64,000 bases of DNA, taken from contig NZ_LRUN01000050.1 of NCBI RefSeq assembly GCF_001679645.1, positions 1-64,000 on the forward strand, given 5' to 3'. Shown piece after piece: positions 18,737-27,722 of the stretch. How positions within the stretch are numbered: the first letter of the stretch is position 1; each line of letters begins with the position of its first letter. Source of the DNA: Pseudomonas bananamidigenes (GTDB taxonomy: Bacteria; Pseudomonadota; Gammaproteobacteria; Pseudomonadales; Pseudomonadaceae). The notes under the pieces were generated by a model that saw only the letters and a program-made list of their open reading frames with translations, made no database searches and had not been told where the DNA came from. The position numbers and the translations under genes were made by a program.

Positions 18737-19432
18737 ATGTCTTCGCCTGAATCCACCCTCCTCCAGAGCTGGAGCCACAACGCTCAGGCCTGGACGCAAG
18801 CCATCCGCAGCGGTGCCATCGAAAGCCGTCAACAAGTCACCGATCAGGCGATTCTGTTGGCGGTGATGGGGCGCCAACCTGAACGTGTACTCGATCTGGG
18901 ATGCGGCGAAGGCTGGCTGTTGCGGGCACTGGCGGAACGGGGAATCGAAGCAATCGGCGTGGACGGTGATGCCACACTGGTCGAGGCAGCGCAAGCGGCG
19001 GGATCGTCTCCCGTGTACGTCGCCAGCTATGAAGAGCTGGCAGAAGCGAAAGTCGACATCGGCCGCGATTACGACCTGATTTGCGCCAATTTTTCTCTGC
19101 TGCATCAGGACATCATCCCGCTGCTTGCCGCCATGCACGCCCTGCTCGTGCCTGGCGGTGCGCTGGTGATCCAGACGCTGCATCCGTGGTCGGTGGCCGC
19201 CGGTGATTATCAGGATGGCTGGCGGGAGGAAACCTTCGACGGCTTCAAGGGCCAGTGGCAGCCGATGCCGTGGTATTTCCGCACCTTGTCCAGCTGGCTG
19301 AATGCGCTGGACATGGCCGGGTTTCAGTTGACCAGCCTGCGGGAACCACAACATCCGCAAAGCCCTGCACCGCAATCCTTGTTGCTGGTGGCCGAGCGAA
19401 GAGACCCATCGTCGGCCCCGGGCCTGAGCTGA
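18737..19432 (+). CDS. Class I SAM-dependent methyltransferase
   Basis: 231 residues with the SAM-binding motif I VLDLGCGEGWLL near residue 54, the acidic end of beta-2 GIEAIGVDGDATLVE, and motif YDLICANFSLLHQD. The target is not evident. It resembles small soluble Methyltransf_11/12-type enzymes annotated without a substrate. ATG 18737 lies 38 bases behind the GGDEF gene, so the two could be co-transcribed. Confidence 0.82.
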   Translation: MSSPESTLLQSWSHNAQAWTQAIRSGAIESRQQVTDQAILLAVMGRQPERVLDLGCGEGWLLRALAERGIEAIGVDGDATLVEAAQAAGSSPVYVASYEELAEAKVDIGRDYDLICANFSLLHQDIIPLLAAMHALLVPGGALVIQTLHPWSVAAGDYQDGWREETFDGFKGQWQPMPWYFRTLSSWLNALDMAGFQLTSLREPQHPQSPAPQSLLLVAERRDPSSAPGLS

Positions 19433-19512
19433 ACACGGCAACCGCCATCCCGCAGCTGCCAAGCGGACTAGACTGTCAATCCAGCGTGTCCAACCTGCCG
19501 AGGATGACTGCC

Positions 19513-20016
19513 ATGCAACGTTTCCAGAAAATCACACCGTGCCTGTGGTTCGACGATCAGGCCGAAGCAGCGGCGAAGTTCTACTGCTCGATCTTCGACC
19601 ACTCGAAAATCACCGCCGTCACCCACTACGGCAAGGCCGGCCAGGAGTTTCACGGCCGCCCGGAAGGCTCGGTGATGACCGTCAGTTTTGAACTCGACGG
19701 TCAAACCTTCACCGGCCTCAATGGCGGGCCGGTGTTCACGTTCAATGAGGCGGTGTCGTTTCAGGTCAACTGCCAGAACCAAGAGGAAGTCGACCATTTC
19801 TGGGGCAACCTAAGCGCCGGCGGGCCGGTGCAAGCGCAGCAATGCGGCTGGCTCAAGGACAAGTTCGGCGTGTCGTGGCAGATCGTGCCGGTTGCCTTCA
19901 TGCACATGATGACCGACGCCGACCAGACCAAGGCCCAACGGGCGATGCAGGCCATGCTCGGGATGAAAAAACTCGACATCGCAGAACTCGAGCGAGCCTT
20001 CGCCGGCCAGAGCTAA
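19513..20016 (+). CDS. VOC family protein, PhnB/3-demethylubiquinone-methyltransferase-like
   Basis: 167-residue protein of the PhnB-type vicinal oxygen chelate group. It opens with FQKITPCLWFDDQAEAAAKFYCSIF and has GPVFTFNEAVSFQVNC in the middle and WLKDKFGVSWQIVP near residue 115. Although database names call such proteins 3-demethylubiquinone methyltransferases, the fold lacks a SAM site and the function is unknown. ATG 19513 is preferred because GAGGA lies about 9 bases upstream; ATG 19504 overlaps that site. Confidence 0.85.
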   Translation: MQRFQKITPCLWFDDQAEAAAKFYCSIFDHSKITAVTHYGKAGQEFHGRPEGSVMTVSFELDGQTFTGLNGGPVFTFNEAVSFQVNCQNQEEVDHFWGNLSAGGPVQAQQCGWLKDKFGVSWQIVPVAFMHMMTDADQTKAQRAMQAMLGMKKLDIAELERAFAGQS

Positions 20017-20051
20017 TACACTCGGGCACTGGCCTGCCGAGAACCATAACG

Positions 20052-20885
20052 ATGAAACACGCTGCCGCCAAAAAAACCGAACAAGCCCCACGCTTCTGGC
20101 GCGACGACGCCCTGCCCTTCATCGAAGCGCGGGCCATCGCCGATGGGCGTGAGGTCTGTTATTCCCGACATTCCCACGCGCACTTTTCAATCGGTGCGAT
20201 CACCGCCGGGCGCAGCACTTACGTGCATGAGCAATCCTCGTTTGAAGTGGCGGCCGGCACCGTGGTGCTGATGAATCCGGGGGATGTCCACGCGTGCAAC
20301 CCCATCGATGATCAGCCGTGGTCTTATCTGATGCTATACGTGGAAACGCCGTGGCTGACCGATCTGCAGCATCAGTTGGGCTTCAATGCGGAACTTGAGT
20401 TTCGACGGTTTTCCGATACCCATTTGCATGACGTTCGCCTGTTTCGCGACTTGAATGCGCTATACGCGGTATTGGTCGACGAGCAGCAAGACCTGCTGCG
20501 CAAACAGAGCGCCGCCGTAGAATTCTTCAGCGACCTGCAACGGCGCCTGAACCCCATCAAATACCCGTTGCGCGAACCCAACTTCAAACTCGAACGCGCC
20601 GCCGATTTCATTCGCCAGCACTGCACGGAACTGCTCAGCCTCGACGACATCTGCGCCGCTGCCGAATTGTCACCGTCGTACCTGATTCGCGCCTTCAAAC
20701 ACCACTTCGGCATGACGCCTCATGCGTTTTTGGTCAACCAGCGCATTCAGTTTGCCCGCGAGTGTCTGCGACGTGGGCAGTTGATCGCGGATGTGGCACT
20801 GGAGGCAGGGTTTGCTGATCAGGCGCATTTCCAGCGGGCGTTCAAGCAGCATCTGGCGGCTACGCCGGGGCAGTATCGGGGATAA
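20052..20885 (+). CDS. AraC family transcriptional regulator with cupin sensor domain
   Basis: 277 residues. An N-terminal AraC-type cupin (about 35-130: HSHAHFSIGAITAGRSTY, VLMNPGDVHACNP) is followed by the double helix-turn-helix at about 180-275, with LSLDDICAAAELSPSYLIRAF, the typical FGMTPHAFLVNQR linker and IADVALEAGFADQAHFQRAFK. It lies 36 bases after the VOC gene. Such regulators often control adjacent LysE exporters, but none is adjacent here, so the target is unknown. Confidence 0.88.
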   Translation: MKHAAAKKTEQAPRFWRDDALPFIEARAIADGREVCYSRHSHAHFSIGAITAGRSTYVHEQSSFEVAAGTVVLMNPGDVHACNPIDDQPWSYLMLYVETPWLTDLQHQLGFNAELEFRRFSDTHLHDVRLFRDLNALYAVLVDEQQDLLRKQSAAVEFFSDLQRRLNPIKYPLREPNFKLERAADFIRQHCTELLSLDDICAAAELSPSYLIRAFKHHFGMTPHAFLVNQRIQFARECLRRGQLIADVALEAGFADQAHFQRAFKQHLAATPGQYRG

Positions 20886-20988
20886 CAACAAAACGGCCCG
20901 CGTTGCTGCGGGCGTGGGGGAATCGGCAAAGTTGTCAGTCACGACTTTGTCGCAAGTAAATGGATGCGTCCCCTTTAATCCTTTACTT

Positions 20989-22974
20989 CTAATTTCTTTC
21001 TGAGGTGATCTTGATCGCCGGATAACCTTCGACACGACCGCCGTACCTTTGCGCGAAGTAAAGTTTTCTGTCGGCTCCCGCATGGAGGGTACGCCAGTAA
21101 TAGTAGCCAGGAAAGGCAGGCTCGGGTTTCCCTTTACCGATAATCGCGTATTGTTCCCAATCAGAATCGCCAAAAAAATATCGATTATCCAGTATGGATT
21201 TCAATTCCTGATCATTGAATGTCAAAAACTTTCCATCAATCCATTTATCCAGTTCAGTGCTCGAAGCTGTTGGTGATAAAGAGTACCTTCCGGGACTGGT
21301 GTGGACGAACTGAACATTTCCACAGGTAATTGGATATGTTTGTGTGCGCTGCAAGGCGTCGGTGACAGTGATTTCAGTGGTGCCGTTGCCTGTACTGCTT
21401 ACAAGGCCAGAATTTGAGTCAACCGTTGCAACAAGAACATTTCCAGAACGATAGGAATAAGGTGGAAGGCCTGATACAGGGGTGCGTATATAAGTCGTAT
21501 TTTCAGGACCGATCATCCGATATTCCGTTGCAGCCCAGTAATTTTTGGCACTTGTTGCCAAATAGACATTTCGCCCCAATATAAATGCCGGGCTTTGATC
21601 GACTATCAATTCACCAACGATTGTTAAATTGTGTGTGTCCGACTCTATCCCGCGGCGATCCCTAACAGTGTAATTGTGCTTACCCGGCACTTGCCCCGTC
21701 AGGGTATGTGAATAACCACTCGTCGCACTCACCGTGATCGTATCGATCCGTGTACCGTTGTCGAGCAAATCAAGTTGTTGACTTGCGGTTCCTCTTCCAT
21801 TGAAAACAAGTGTGGTTTCTGTAGTGAACCCTCCGTTTGGAATATCCGGCCCGGCGGCGGTACCGGCCTTTACCGAAATAATTGTCGGATCTACCCATGT
21901 CACAGCAGCAACGGAATACACCTGATCCGCAAACTTCGTCGCCGTCGCAAAGTTGTTGCTCCTGTCCTCCGACACCCAGAACTCCATCAGCAAACTGGAG
22001 CCATCCACCAACTGGGACAGAAAAGTGCCGGGCAATGGTTTGGGCCAGAAGCCCTGGCTGACCCAGATCGCATTGACCTGACTGGCACCACCATCCCAGA
22101 TCTGCAAGGTGACGGTCGAGCCATCGGGTTTGCGCCCGGTGAGCTTGAGCCAGACCTGCTGCCCCGCCGAGATTCCCGTCCACGTCCGGCCGTGAATCGT
22201 GGCGTCTCTGCCGTTCAGTGCTGCGACGTCGAGAATCTTGCCCGGTTCTGCCTCCACGATGATCGGCGGGTTGTAGATTTTCTGATTGGCGGAAATGGTG
22301 ATGGGCGTTGTTGGCGACACATTGCGGTTGCTCAACTGATCGACCACCGTGGCACTGACCGGATGGGTTCCGTCACCGATCTGCTGAAGGTCAGCAGTCG
22401 TCAGGGTGTAGGTGATCGGGTTGGCAGGATGGACGTAGGGAATGGTTTTGCTCCACGTCCCCACAGCCAGCGTCACCACGTCATATTCGCGCGGATAGCT
22501 GCGGGTAAAGGTGAACGTGGCCGGCTGGCCCGAGCCGATGCTGGCCGGATGGCTGACCGTAATGCCGGAGGCCGGGTTGTTGAACAGCACGTTGAGTATC
22601 GGCGTGGATTGATCTTTATTACCGCTGACCCGGGTGACTTCGTAGTACAGCGTATTGAGGCCATCCTTCAACACTCCCCAAAGCAACTCCATCAAAATGC
22701 GGTTGTTCTCTTCACCCGGCTTGATAGGCTTGATCACGGAAGTCGCCTGACCGTTGACCCACAGCCTGACGGAATCCCCCACCGCCAGTGTGGTGGCCAG
22801 TGTCGTGATCGGATCGATCACCATGAACAGCGGGATGGACGGTGAATGGATGCTCAGGGGAATGCCGAAATGATAGACCCCGGGCGGGAGCACGTTTTGT
22901 TCTGCTCCCGGAATGGCCATCGGAAACAGCTGTAGCAATCTGGTGATCTCTACCGAGTTGACGTTGATGCTCAT
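20989..22974 (-). CDS. Large Ig-like domain protein of unknown function
   Basis: 661 residues without signal peptide or membrane segment. It looks like a string of beta-sandwich domains: Ig-like stretches around 145-235 (SHPASIGSGQPATFTFT) and 385-460. A bacterial Ig-like group 2 signature (ATVDSNSGLVSSTGNGTTEITVTD in two parts) lies at about 520-560. A distinct C-terminal domain rich in Tyr and Trp follows (FFGDSDWEQYAI, GYYYWRTLHAGADRKLYF). The coding sequence changes composition: the 3' part (about 21.0-21.9 kb) is clearly more AT-rich than the 5' part. ATG 22974 is used because upstream codons are low quality and run through the promoter region. No neighbour suggests a job. Confidence 0.75.
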   Translation of the reverse strand: MSINVNSVEITRLLQLFPMAIPGAEQNVLPPGVYHFGIPLSIHSPSIPLFMVIDPITTLATTLAVGDSVRLWVNGQATSVIKPIKPGEENNRILMELLWGVLKDGLNTLYYEVTRVSGNKDQSTPILNVLFNNPASGITVSHPASIGSGQPATFTFTRSYPREYDVVTLAVGTWSKTIPYVHPANPITYTLTTADLQQIGDGTHPVSATVVDQLSNRNVSPTTPITISANQKIYNPPIIVEAEPGKILDVAALNGRDATIHGRTWTGISAGQQVWLKLTGRKPDGSTVTLQIWDGGASQVNAIWVSQGFWPKPLPGTFLSQLVDGSSLLMEFWVSEDRSNNFATATKFADQVYSVAAVTWVDPTIISVKAGTAAGPDIPNGGFTTETTLVFNGRGTASQQLDLLDNGTRIDTITVSATSGYSHTLTGQVPGKHNYTVRDRRGIESDTHNLTIVGELIVDQSPAFILGRNVYLATSAKNYWAATEYRMIGPENTTYIRTPVSGLPPYSYRSGNVLVATVDSNSGLVSSTGNGTTEITVTDALQRTQTYPITCGNVQFVHTSPGRYSLSPTASSTELDKWIDGKFLTFNDQELKSILDNRYFFGDSDWEQYAIIGKGKPEPAFPGYYYWRTLHAGADRKLYFAQRYGGRVEGYPAIKITSERN

Positions 22975-23155
22975 GTTGCTCTCCTGGCGTGCGCTGAGAA
23001 CCCCTCTGCGGGAGGGTTCATGACACCGTGAAAGCAGAGCATCGTCACCTGTCAGATCTGACAGGTGAGCCCGATAAAAAGACGAATGGTGTTCGGTGAA
23101 GGATTTATCTGCAGACACCAAAAGGCCCTGTCGGCAATTTTTGTCTGGCGAAATC

Positions 23156-23252
23156 TGTGGCGAGGGAGCTCGCTCCCGCTCGAGTGCGAAGCGCTCGCAA
23201 TACTTTTCGGGGGCTGCTTCGCACCCCGGCGGGAGCAAGCTCCCTCGCCACA
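23156..23252. repeat. Paired REP element, GTGGCGAGGGAGC family
   Basis: TGTGGCGAGGGAGC at one end and its inverted copy GCTCCCTCGCCACA at the other enclose about 50 bases, forming a BIME-like pair. It lies between the Ig-like gene and the DUF6124-like gene, with the same family at 41.9, 49.1 (single) and 58.9 kb. Confidence 0.85.
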
Positions 23253-23264
23253 ATCGCTCCCTGG

Positions 23265-23636
23265 CTACAGGTTTGAATCAGCCTTCAGTTCCAGATTATC
23301 CAGCACCCGATTCACCGCCAGTTCCCCCAGCATGATCAGTTGCCCGATGCCCAGCAGCACATGCCGCTGGGGCGCATCGATCATCCCGGCGAAATCGCTG
23401 GCCATGGTTTTGGCCGAGGTCAGGGTCTCGCAGGCGTCGGCCAGCAGTTCTTCGTTCGCGATGCCAGGGGCGATTAGGTAGCGGGTGCCGGGTTTGAGCA
23501 GCGGTTTTCTGGGGTGGAACGGATTGAGGTAGTGATCGAGGGCGCGCTCGGCGGCTTCGTGGAATTTCTTGGAATCGAGGGTTTCGTAGGGCGAGGTGGT
23601 ATCGGTTTCGGGCGGGTTTGGCGTTGGTTTGATCAT
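23265..23636 (-). CDS. Small DUF6124-like protein
   Basis: 123-residue cytosolic protein. It has a disordered Pro/Thr-rich start (IKPTPNPPETDTTSPYETL), then a helical region with KKFHEAAERALDHYLNP, and a second helical part NEELLADACETLTSAKTMASDFAG followed by LLGIGQLIMLGELAVNRVLDN. I recognise it as one of a family of small Pseudomonas proteins present in several paralogues (assigned DUF6124 from memory). No function is known. Its start is only 23 bases from a strongly structured RNA region, which would be its 5' leader. Confidence 0.75.
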   Translation of the reverse strand: MIKPTPNPPETDTTSPYETLDSKKFHEAAERALDHYLNPFHPRKPLLKPGTRYLIAPGIANEELLADACETLTSAKTMASDFAGMIDAPQRHVLLGIGQLIMLGELAVNRVLDNLELKADSNL

Positions 23637-23658
23637 TGTGAAGCTCCCTGATTGATGG

Positions 23659-23757
23659 AGCTGCCACGGTTCGCTGCGAAACGAATGGAGGTGGCAGCTG
23701 TACGCGGGTTCGCAGACCGGGAATCAAGGAACCCGGCATACCCGAGGGTATCCCGCG
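23659..23757 (-). promoter_or_regulatory. Structured 5' leader of the DUF6124-like gene
   Basis: Read on the minus strand, an outer stem CGCGGG/CCCGCG (23703-23708 with 23752-23757) encloses two hairpins, ATACC/GGTAT (23738-23751) and CCGGG/CCCGG (23717-23736), forming a three-way junction. A perfect 9-bp hairpin AGCTGCCAC/GTGGCAGCT (23659-23699) follows, then GGGAG and the ATG at 23636. The compactness suggests a cis-acting RNA such as a riboswitch-like or translation-control element. No known class was recognised. Confidence 0.55.
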
Positions 23758-23768
23758 CACAACCGCCA

Positions 23769-23981
23769 TTACGCGATCAGCCAAAAAAACTGAACGGAAA
23801 CGACGCTCTGGGCGCCTTGATTGATCCGGGCTGCGAAACCCGATCGCTGATTCGTCAGCGACCGGCACACGATAAAACCCGCCCCCAAGGCCCACAAGCA
23901 GGCGGATTCTGGCGGATGCGTAGGCAAAGGCGCAAGAAGTTGTGGCTTGCCGGAAGCATCCTTAAACACTTTTAAACCCAA
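23769..23981 (-). other. Possible leader reading frame upstream of the structured element
   Basis: An open frame of 70 codons (start 23981) runs towards the structured leader and ends just before it. It reads as a mixed-composition peptide (SGKPQLLAPLPTHPPESACL, ending VVSVQFFWLIA) without a clear ribosome site. It contains a perfect 6-bp hairpin at 23845-23860 (CGCTGA, TTCG loop). I think similar sequence recurs in other Pseudomonas genomes, which would make it part of the same conserved RNA rather than a protein. This covers the 357-base gap between the DUF6124-like gene and the LysE gene. Confidence 0.3.
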
Positions 23982-23993
23982 GGCCCGTCATGC

Positions 23994-24581
23994 TTACGGC
24001 AGCAACAGATACACCGCACTCACCGCCAGCAACCCCGCCATCACCCGGTTGAACAAGCGCATCCCCGCCGGGTTGCCGAGATAGCCGCGAAGAAACGTCC
24101 CGGCATACACCCAGCACCCGACCGACAGATAACAGATCACCAGATACACCGCCGCAAACTGCCACACCAGCCGCGCCTCGCCATCGGCGACAAACGCGCC
24201 CATCCCCGCCACGCAGGCCAGCCAGGCCTTGGGGTTGAGCCATTGCATCACCGCGCCATAGAGCATCGACGGCGCCCTGCCCGACTCTCCTGTATTCAGC
24301 TGACCATTATCGGTGGCCAGTTTCCAGGCCATGAACAGCAGAAACGCCACCCCGGCCAGTTGCACCACGCGGGTCAGCGCCGGCCACAGTTTCAACACTT
24401 CGTGAAGACCGAGTCCCATCAACACCAGCAACAACACAAACCCCAGCGTCGCCCCGGCCACATGCCGCTGGCTGGCGCGAAAGCCGAACTGCGCCCCCGA
24501 ACTCAACGCCACGATATTCACCGGCCCCGGGGTAATGGACGCGGCCAGGGCAAACGCCGCCATCGACACAATCAGACTCAT
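23994..24581 (-). CDS. LysE/RhtB family exporter (copy 1)
   Basis: 195-residue inner-membrane exporter with about six hydrophobic segments. The family signature near the N-terminus is ASITPGPVNIVALSSGAQFG, and a central MQWLNPKAWLACVAGMGAF matches the NPKA motif. RhtB-type proteins export amino acids or small metabolites; the substrate is unknown. It is divergent from the DJ-1/PfpI gene with about 140 bases between them. Confidence 0.87.
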   Translation of the reverse strand: MSLIVSMAAFALAASITPGPVNIVALSSGAQFGFRASQRHVAGATLGFVLLLVLMGLGLHEVLKLWPALTRVVQLAGVAFLLFMAWKLATDNGQLNTGESGRAPSMLYGAVMQWLNPKAWLACVAGMGAFVADGEARLVWQFAAVYLVICYLSVGCWVYAGTFLRGYLGNPAGMRLFNRVMAGLLAVSAVYLLLP

Positions 24582-24721
24582 CGCACACCTGCTTCAAATC
24601 GAGGAACAAGGCGCACACATTAGCCAGCACCCAGCGAACGGTATTGAACGAAATTACCCCCGCGCCCGCAGACCCACTACGCTCTACCTCAGTGACCACT
24701 CTCGACCAGGACGTCGCCTCC

Positions 24722-25507
24722 ATGATTCTGATGCTGTTGCCAGCCGCCGATTACGATCCCACCGAAAGCAGCGTGCCCTGGCAGGCGATGCGCAATGCGG
24801 GCATCGAAGTGCGCTTTGCCACGCCGCAGGGCTTGCCCGCCCACGCCGATCCACGATTGGTGGATATCGGCTTCGGCCTGCTCAGTTCGATGCTGATGAC
24901 GCGCAAGGCCGATCTGGATAGTTACACCCGGATGATCGAGTCCGAAGCGTTCAAGCAACCCCTTGCCTACGCCGATGTCGACACGAGCCAGTTCGAGGGT
25001 CTGCTGATTCCCGGCGGCCATGCCAAGGGGATGCGCACGCTGCTGGAGTCCACGCAGGCCCGGCAGATCGCCCTGCAATTTTTCAAGGCCGGAAAACCCG
25101 TGGCGGCGGTGTGTCACGGCGTGCTGTTGCTGGCCCGCACCCTCGATCCGAACACCGGGCGTTCGGTGTTGTTCGGGCGCAAAGTCACGACGTTGCTCGC
25201 GGCAACCATGGAATTGCCGGCGTGGCTGATGACCGCTGCGTGGCTGGGACGCTACTACCGCACCTACAAACAGACGGTCGAGGCAGAAGTGAAAACCGCA
25301 CTGGCCAGCAAGGCCGATTTTGTACGCGGGCCGCTGATCGCCAAACGCGATTGCGCGCAGAAACCCCAAGCCGGATTTGCGGTGCGCGACGGCCAATTGC
25401 TGACGGCCCGCTGGCCCGGCGACTGCCATCGCTTCGCCGCCGAATGGGTGGCCATGTTGCAAGCCACCCGGCGCGATCCGCTGCTCAGTCCAGACGTGGC
25501 ACGGTAA
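24722..25507 (+). CDS. DJ-1/PfpI-like type 1 glutamine amidotransferase domain protein
   Basis: 261 residues. The DJ-1/PfpI fold has the acidic motif GLLIPGGHAKGM near residue 100 and the nucleophile elbow AVCHGVLLLA near 138. Members include chaperones, proteases and glyoxalase III; this longer subgroup is uncharacterised. ATG 24722 is chosen because the domain starts directly with MILMLLPAADYDP; an upstream in-frame ATG at 24644 would add 26 unconserved residues. Its end overlaps the convergent bphP by 23 bases. Confidence 0.82.
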   Translation: MILMLLPAADYDPTESSVPWQAMRNAGIEVRFATPQGLPAHADPRLVDIGFGLLSSMLMTRKADLDSYTRMIESEAFKQPLAYADVDTSQFEGLLIPGGHAKGMRTLLESTQARQIALQFFKAGKPVAAVCHGVLLLARTLDPNTGRSVLFGRKVTTLLAATMELPAWLMTAAWLGRYYRTYKQTVEAEVKTALASKADFVRGPLIAKRDCAQKPQAGFAVRDGQLLTARWPGDCHRFAAEWVAMLQATRRDPLLSPDVAR

Positions 25508-27722
25508 AGCGGAACTCGCTGCCCTGCCCCGGCTCGCTCTCGGCCACGATCCGCCCGCCATGGGCTTCGACGATACCCTGCGTGATGTACAGGCCAAGCC
25601 CGGTGCCGTTCGGGTTGCCTTCCTTCACCGTCCAGTAGCGATCAAAAACGTGCGGCAAGTGGTCCTTGGGAATGCCTTCACCGCTGTCACGCACGGTGAA
25701 GACGATGTCGTCGCCGACCGATTTGGCCACCACATCGACCGTGCCCAGGCGCGGCGTAAACTTGATCGCATTGCCGACCAGATTCGACAGCACCTGAAAC
25801 AGCCGCTCGGGGTCGGCATGGATGCTCAGATCGGGGTCGGCCTCGAACGAGATGCTGATGTCCTTGTCCAGCGCCAGCGGCGCCAGCAGAGATTGCGCCT
25901 CTTCGAACATCTGCGCGACATCGAGTTTCTGTGGCGCGATGGTGTAGCGCCCGGCGTCGATTTTCGAAGTGTCGAGCAAGTCTTCCAGCAACGTGTTCAT
26001 GCGCCCGGCGGCTTGCTGCATGGTGTCGATGGCGGTGGAAATGCGTCGCGAGGTATGCGGGCCGTCGGAGCTGAAGGCCTTCTGCATCATGCCGCACAGC
26101 ATCGAAATGACGGTCATCGGGTTGCGCAGGTCATGGGAAACCACCGCCACCAGCTCATCGCGGGCCCGCACCGCTTCCTGCTCGCGGCGCACCTGGCGGG
26201 CCAGGTCGTTTTCCAGTGCCGAGCGGCGCAGGTCGTTGGCGGCAAACAGGTCGCCGTGGCTCCACTTGGTGGAAATCCCGGCCATCTCGACCTTCCAGAT
26301 CTCGAACGAGGTACGCGGACGCAGGCGCAGGCCGGCGTCGGAGTTCTCCAGATCCAGCGGCTTGCGCGGATCGCCACTCCAGTTGATGTTCTCTTTGACT
26401 TCGGGGCGGAACCACAGCACGCCGTTGTCCACCGGTTTGGGCAGGCTCATGGCGAGCACACCGCTGGCGACCTGCTGATACTGCGCGGCTGGCGGATAAA
26501 CGCTGGCCAGGTGATGGCTGGCGAACACCGGCTCGCCACGCTCCTGCAACCACTTGTGCAGGGCACGAATCTCCTCCGGCTCCGGGCAATTGCCGTAACG
26601 ATGCAATTGCTTGTCCTCGATGATCGCGATACCGCCGGCGTTGGTCAGCGCCATCAGCACCTGTGGCTGGTTGGCCAGGCCATCGAAGACGTTTTGCGGT
26701 GAGTCGATCATTGCCTGATTGAGCAGTGCCAGCGCTTCGACCTTTTCCTCACGCTGGCGGCTGACTTCCAGCGCTTCCATCGCGCTGATCTGCAACGACA
26801 GCACCTGGCCGATGGTCTGGCACGCCGTGCGCAATTCGTGCGGCACGTGCAGCGGCTGGCGGTTGCCGCAACTGATCAGGCCCCAAAGCTTGTCGCCCTT
26901 GAGCAGGGAAATGCTCATCGACGACAACACGCCCATGTTCTTCATGTACTGACAGTGAATCGGCGACACACTGCGCAAGGTGGCGAAACTCAGGTCCAGC
27001 GGGGTCTGGGTGTCCGGGCGCAGCTTGGGCATCAGCGGAACCGGCTGGTAGTCGGCGTTCGGAATGATCCGCAACCAGTTGGTGCGGTACAGCTCCCGGG
27101 CCTGCTCGGGGATATCGGACGCCGGGAAGAACAAGCCGTTGAACACTTCCATCGACGGGTCGGACGCTTCGGCGATGACCTGGCCATGACCCTCTTCTTC
27201 GAAGCGATAGATCAGCACCCGGTCGTAACCGGTCATGGCCTGGATTTCCTTGACGCTGATGTCGTACAGCGCCTGCAGGCTCTGGGCCTTTTGCAGGCGC
27301 GCGAGCATCCGCCCCAGGTGGGTTTCGGTACCGGCGACGTTGCGCGGCTGGAAGTTTTCGACGTGGATTTCCAGCTCCAGGATCAACACATCCTGATGCC
27401 GGTGCAGCAAACCTTCGAACGCCGTGCCGTTGAGGCGAAAATGCAGCGGCGGCGCGTCGGTCAGGATCGGCTGCTGCAAGGCCTCGCGAACCTGCACCGC
27501 GTGGGCATCGCCGATCAGGCTTTGCAGCGGCTGGCCGATCAGTTCCTGAGCCGGGCGTGCGAGCAAGGTCTCGACGTTGGCGCTGATCTGGATGATCGAA
27601 AGGTCCGGCTCGCTCAGGGTCAACAGCAGACCGTGGGGCTGGATCGCGCCGGGAAAACGGATCGGCTCGTCGGCACAGTTGGCCAGCAACTCTTCAAAGG
27701 CTTCTTTGTCTTGCGGTGTCAT
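25485..27722 (-). CDS. bphP: Bacteriophytochrome sensor histidine kinase
   Basis: Red/far-red light sensor kinase, 745 residues. Order: PAS (about 15-115) with the biliverdin-attachment Cys16 in NCADEPIRFPGAIQPHG, GAF (about 140-310) with FFPASDIPEQARELY, PHY (about 320-500), then HisKA with the phosphorylated His in VVSHDLRNPM and a HATPase domain (VGNAIKFTP, DSGEGIPKD, TGLGLYI). The start overlaps the stop of bphO by 4 bases, so pigment synthesis and apoprotein are coupled. No response regulator gene is adjacent. Confidence 0.95.
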   Translation of the reverse strand: MTPQDKEAFEELLANCADEPIRFPGAIQPHGLLLTLSEPDLSIIQISANVETLLARPAQELIGQPLQSLIGDAHAVQVREALQQPILTDAPPLHFRLNGTAFEGLLHRHQDVLILELEIHVENFQPRNVAGTETHLGRMLARLQKAQSLQALYDISVKEIQAMTGYDRVLIYRFEEEGHGQVIAEASDPSMEVFNGLFFPASDIPEQARELYRTNWLRIIPNADYQPVPLMPKLRPDTQTPLDLSFATLRSVSPIHCQYMKNMGVLSSMSISLLKGDKLWGLISCGNRQPLHVPHELRTACQTIGQVLSLQISAMEALEVSRQREEKVEALALLNQAMIDSPQNVFDGLANQPQVLMALTNAGGIAIIEDKQLHRYGNCPEPEEIRALHKWLQERGEPVFASHHLASVYPPAAQYQQVASGVLAMSLPKPVDNGVLWFRPEVKENINWSGDPRKPLDLENSDAGLRLRPRTSFEIWKVEMAGISTKWSHGDLFAANDLRRSALENDLARQVRREQEAVRARDELVAVVSHDLRNPMTVISMLCGMMQKAFSSDGPHTSRRISTAIDTMQQAAGRMNTLLEDLLDTSKIDAGRYTIAPQKLDVAQMFEEAQSLLAPLALDKDISISFEADPDLSIHADPERLFQVLSNLVGNAIKFTPRLGTVDVVAKSVGDDIVFTVRDSGEGIPKDHLPHVFDRYWTVKEGNPNGTGLGLYITQGIVEAHGGRIVAESEPGQGSEFRFTVPRLD

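Noticed and set aside
19513..20016. Ubiquinone methyltransferase role of the VOC protein
   Set aside because: There is no SAM-binding motif; the name comes from an old family label.
20896..20913. Terminator after the AraC gene
   Set aside because: The GCCCGC/GCGGGC hairpin has no T tract on either strand.
23709..23740. tRNA-like T-arm in the structured leader (GGGTTCC..GATTCCC)
   Set aside because: No acceptor stem, anticodon arm or D-arm of the right size surrounds it.
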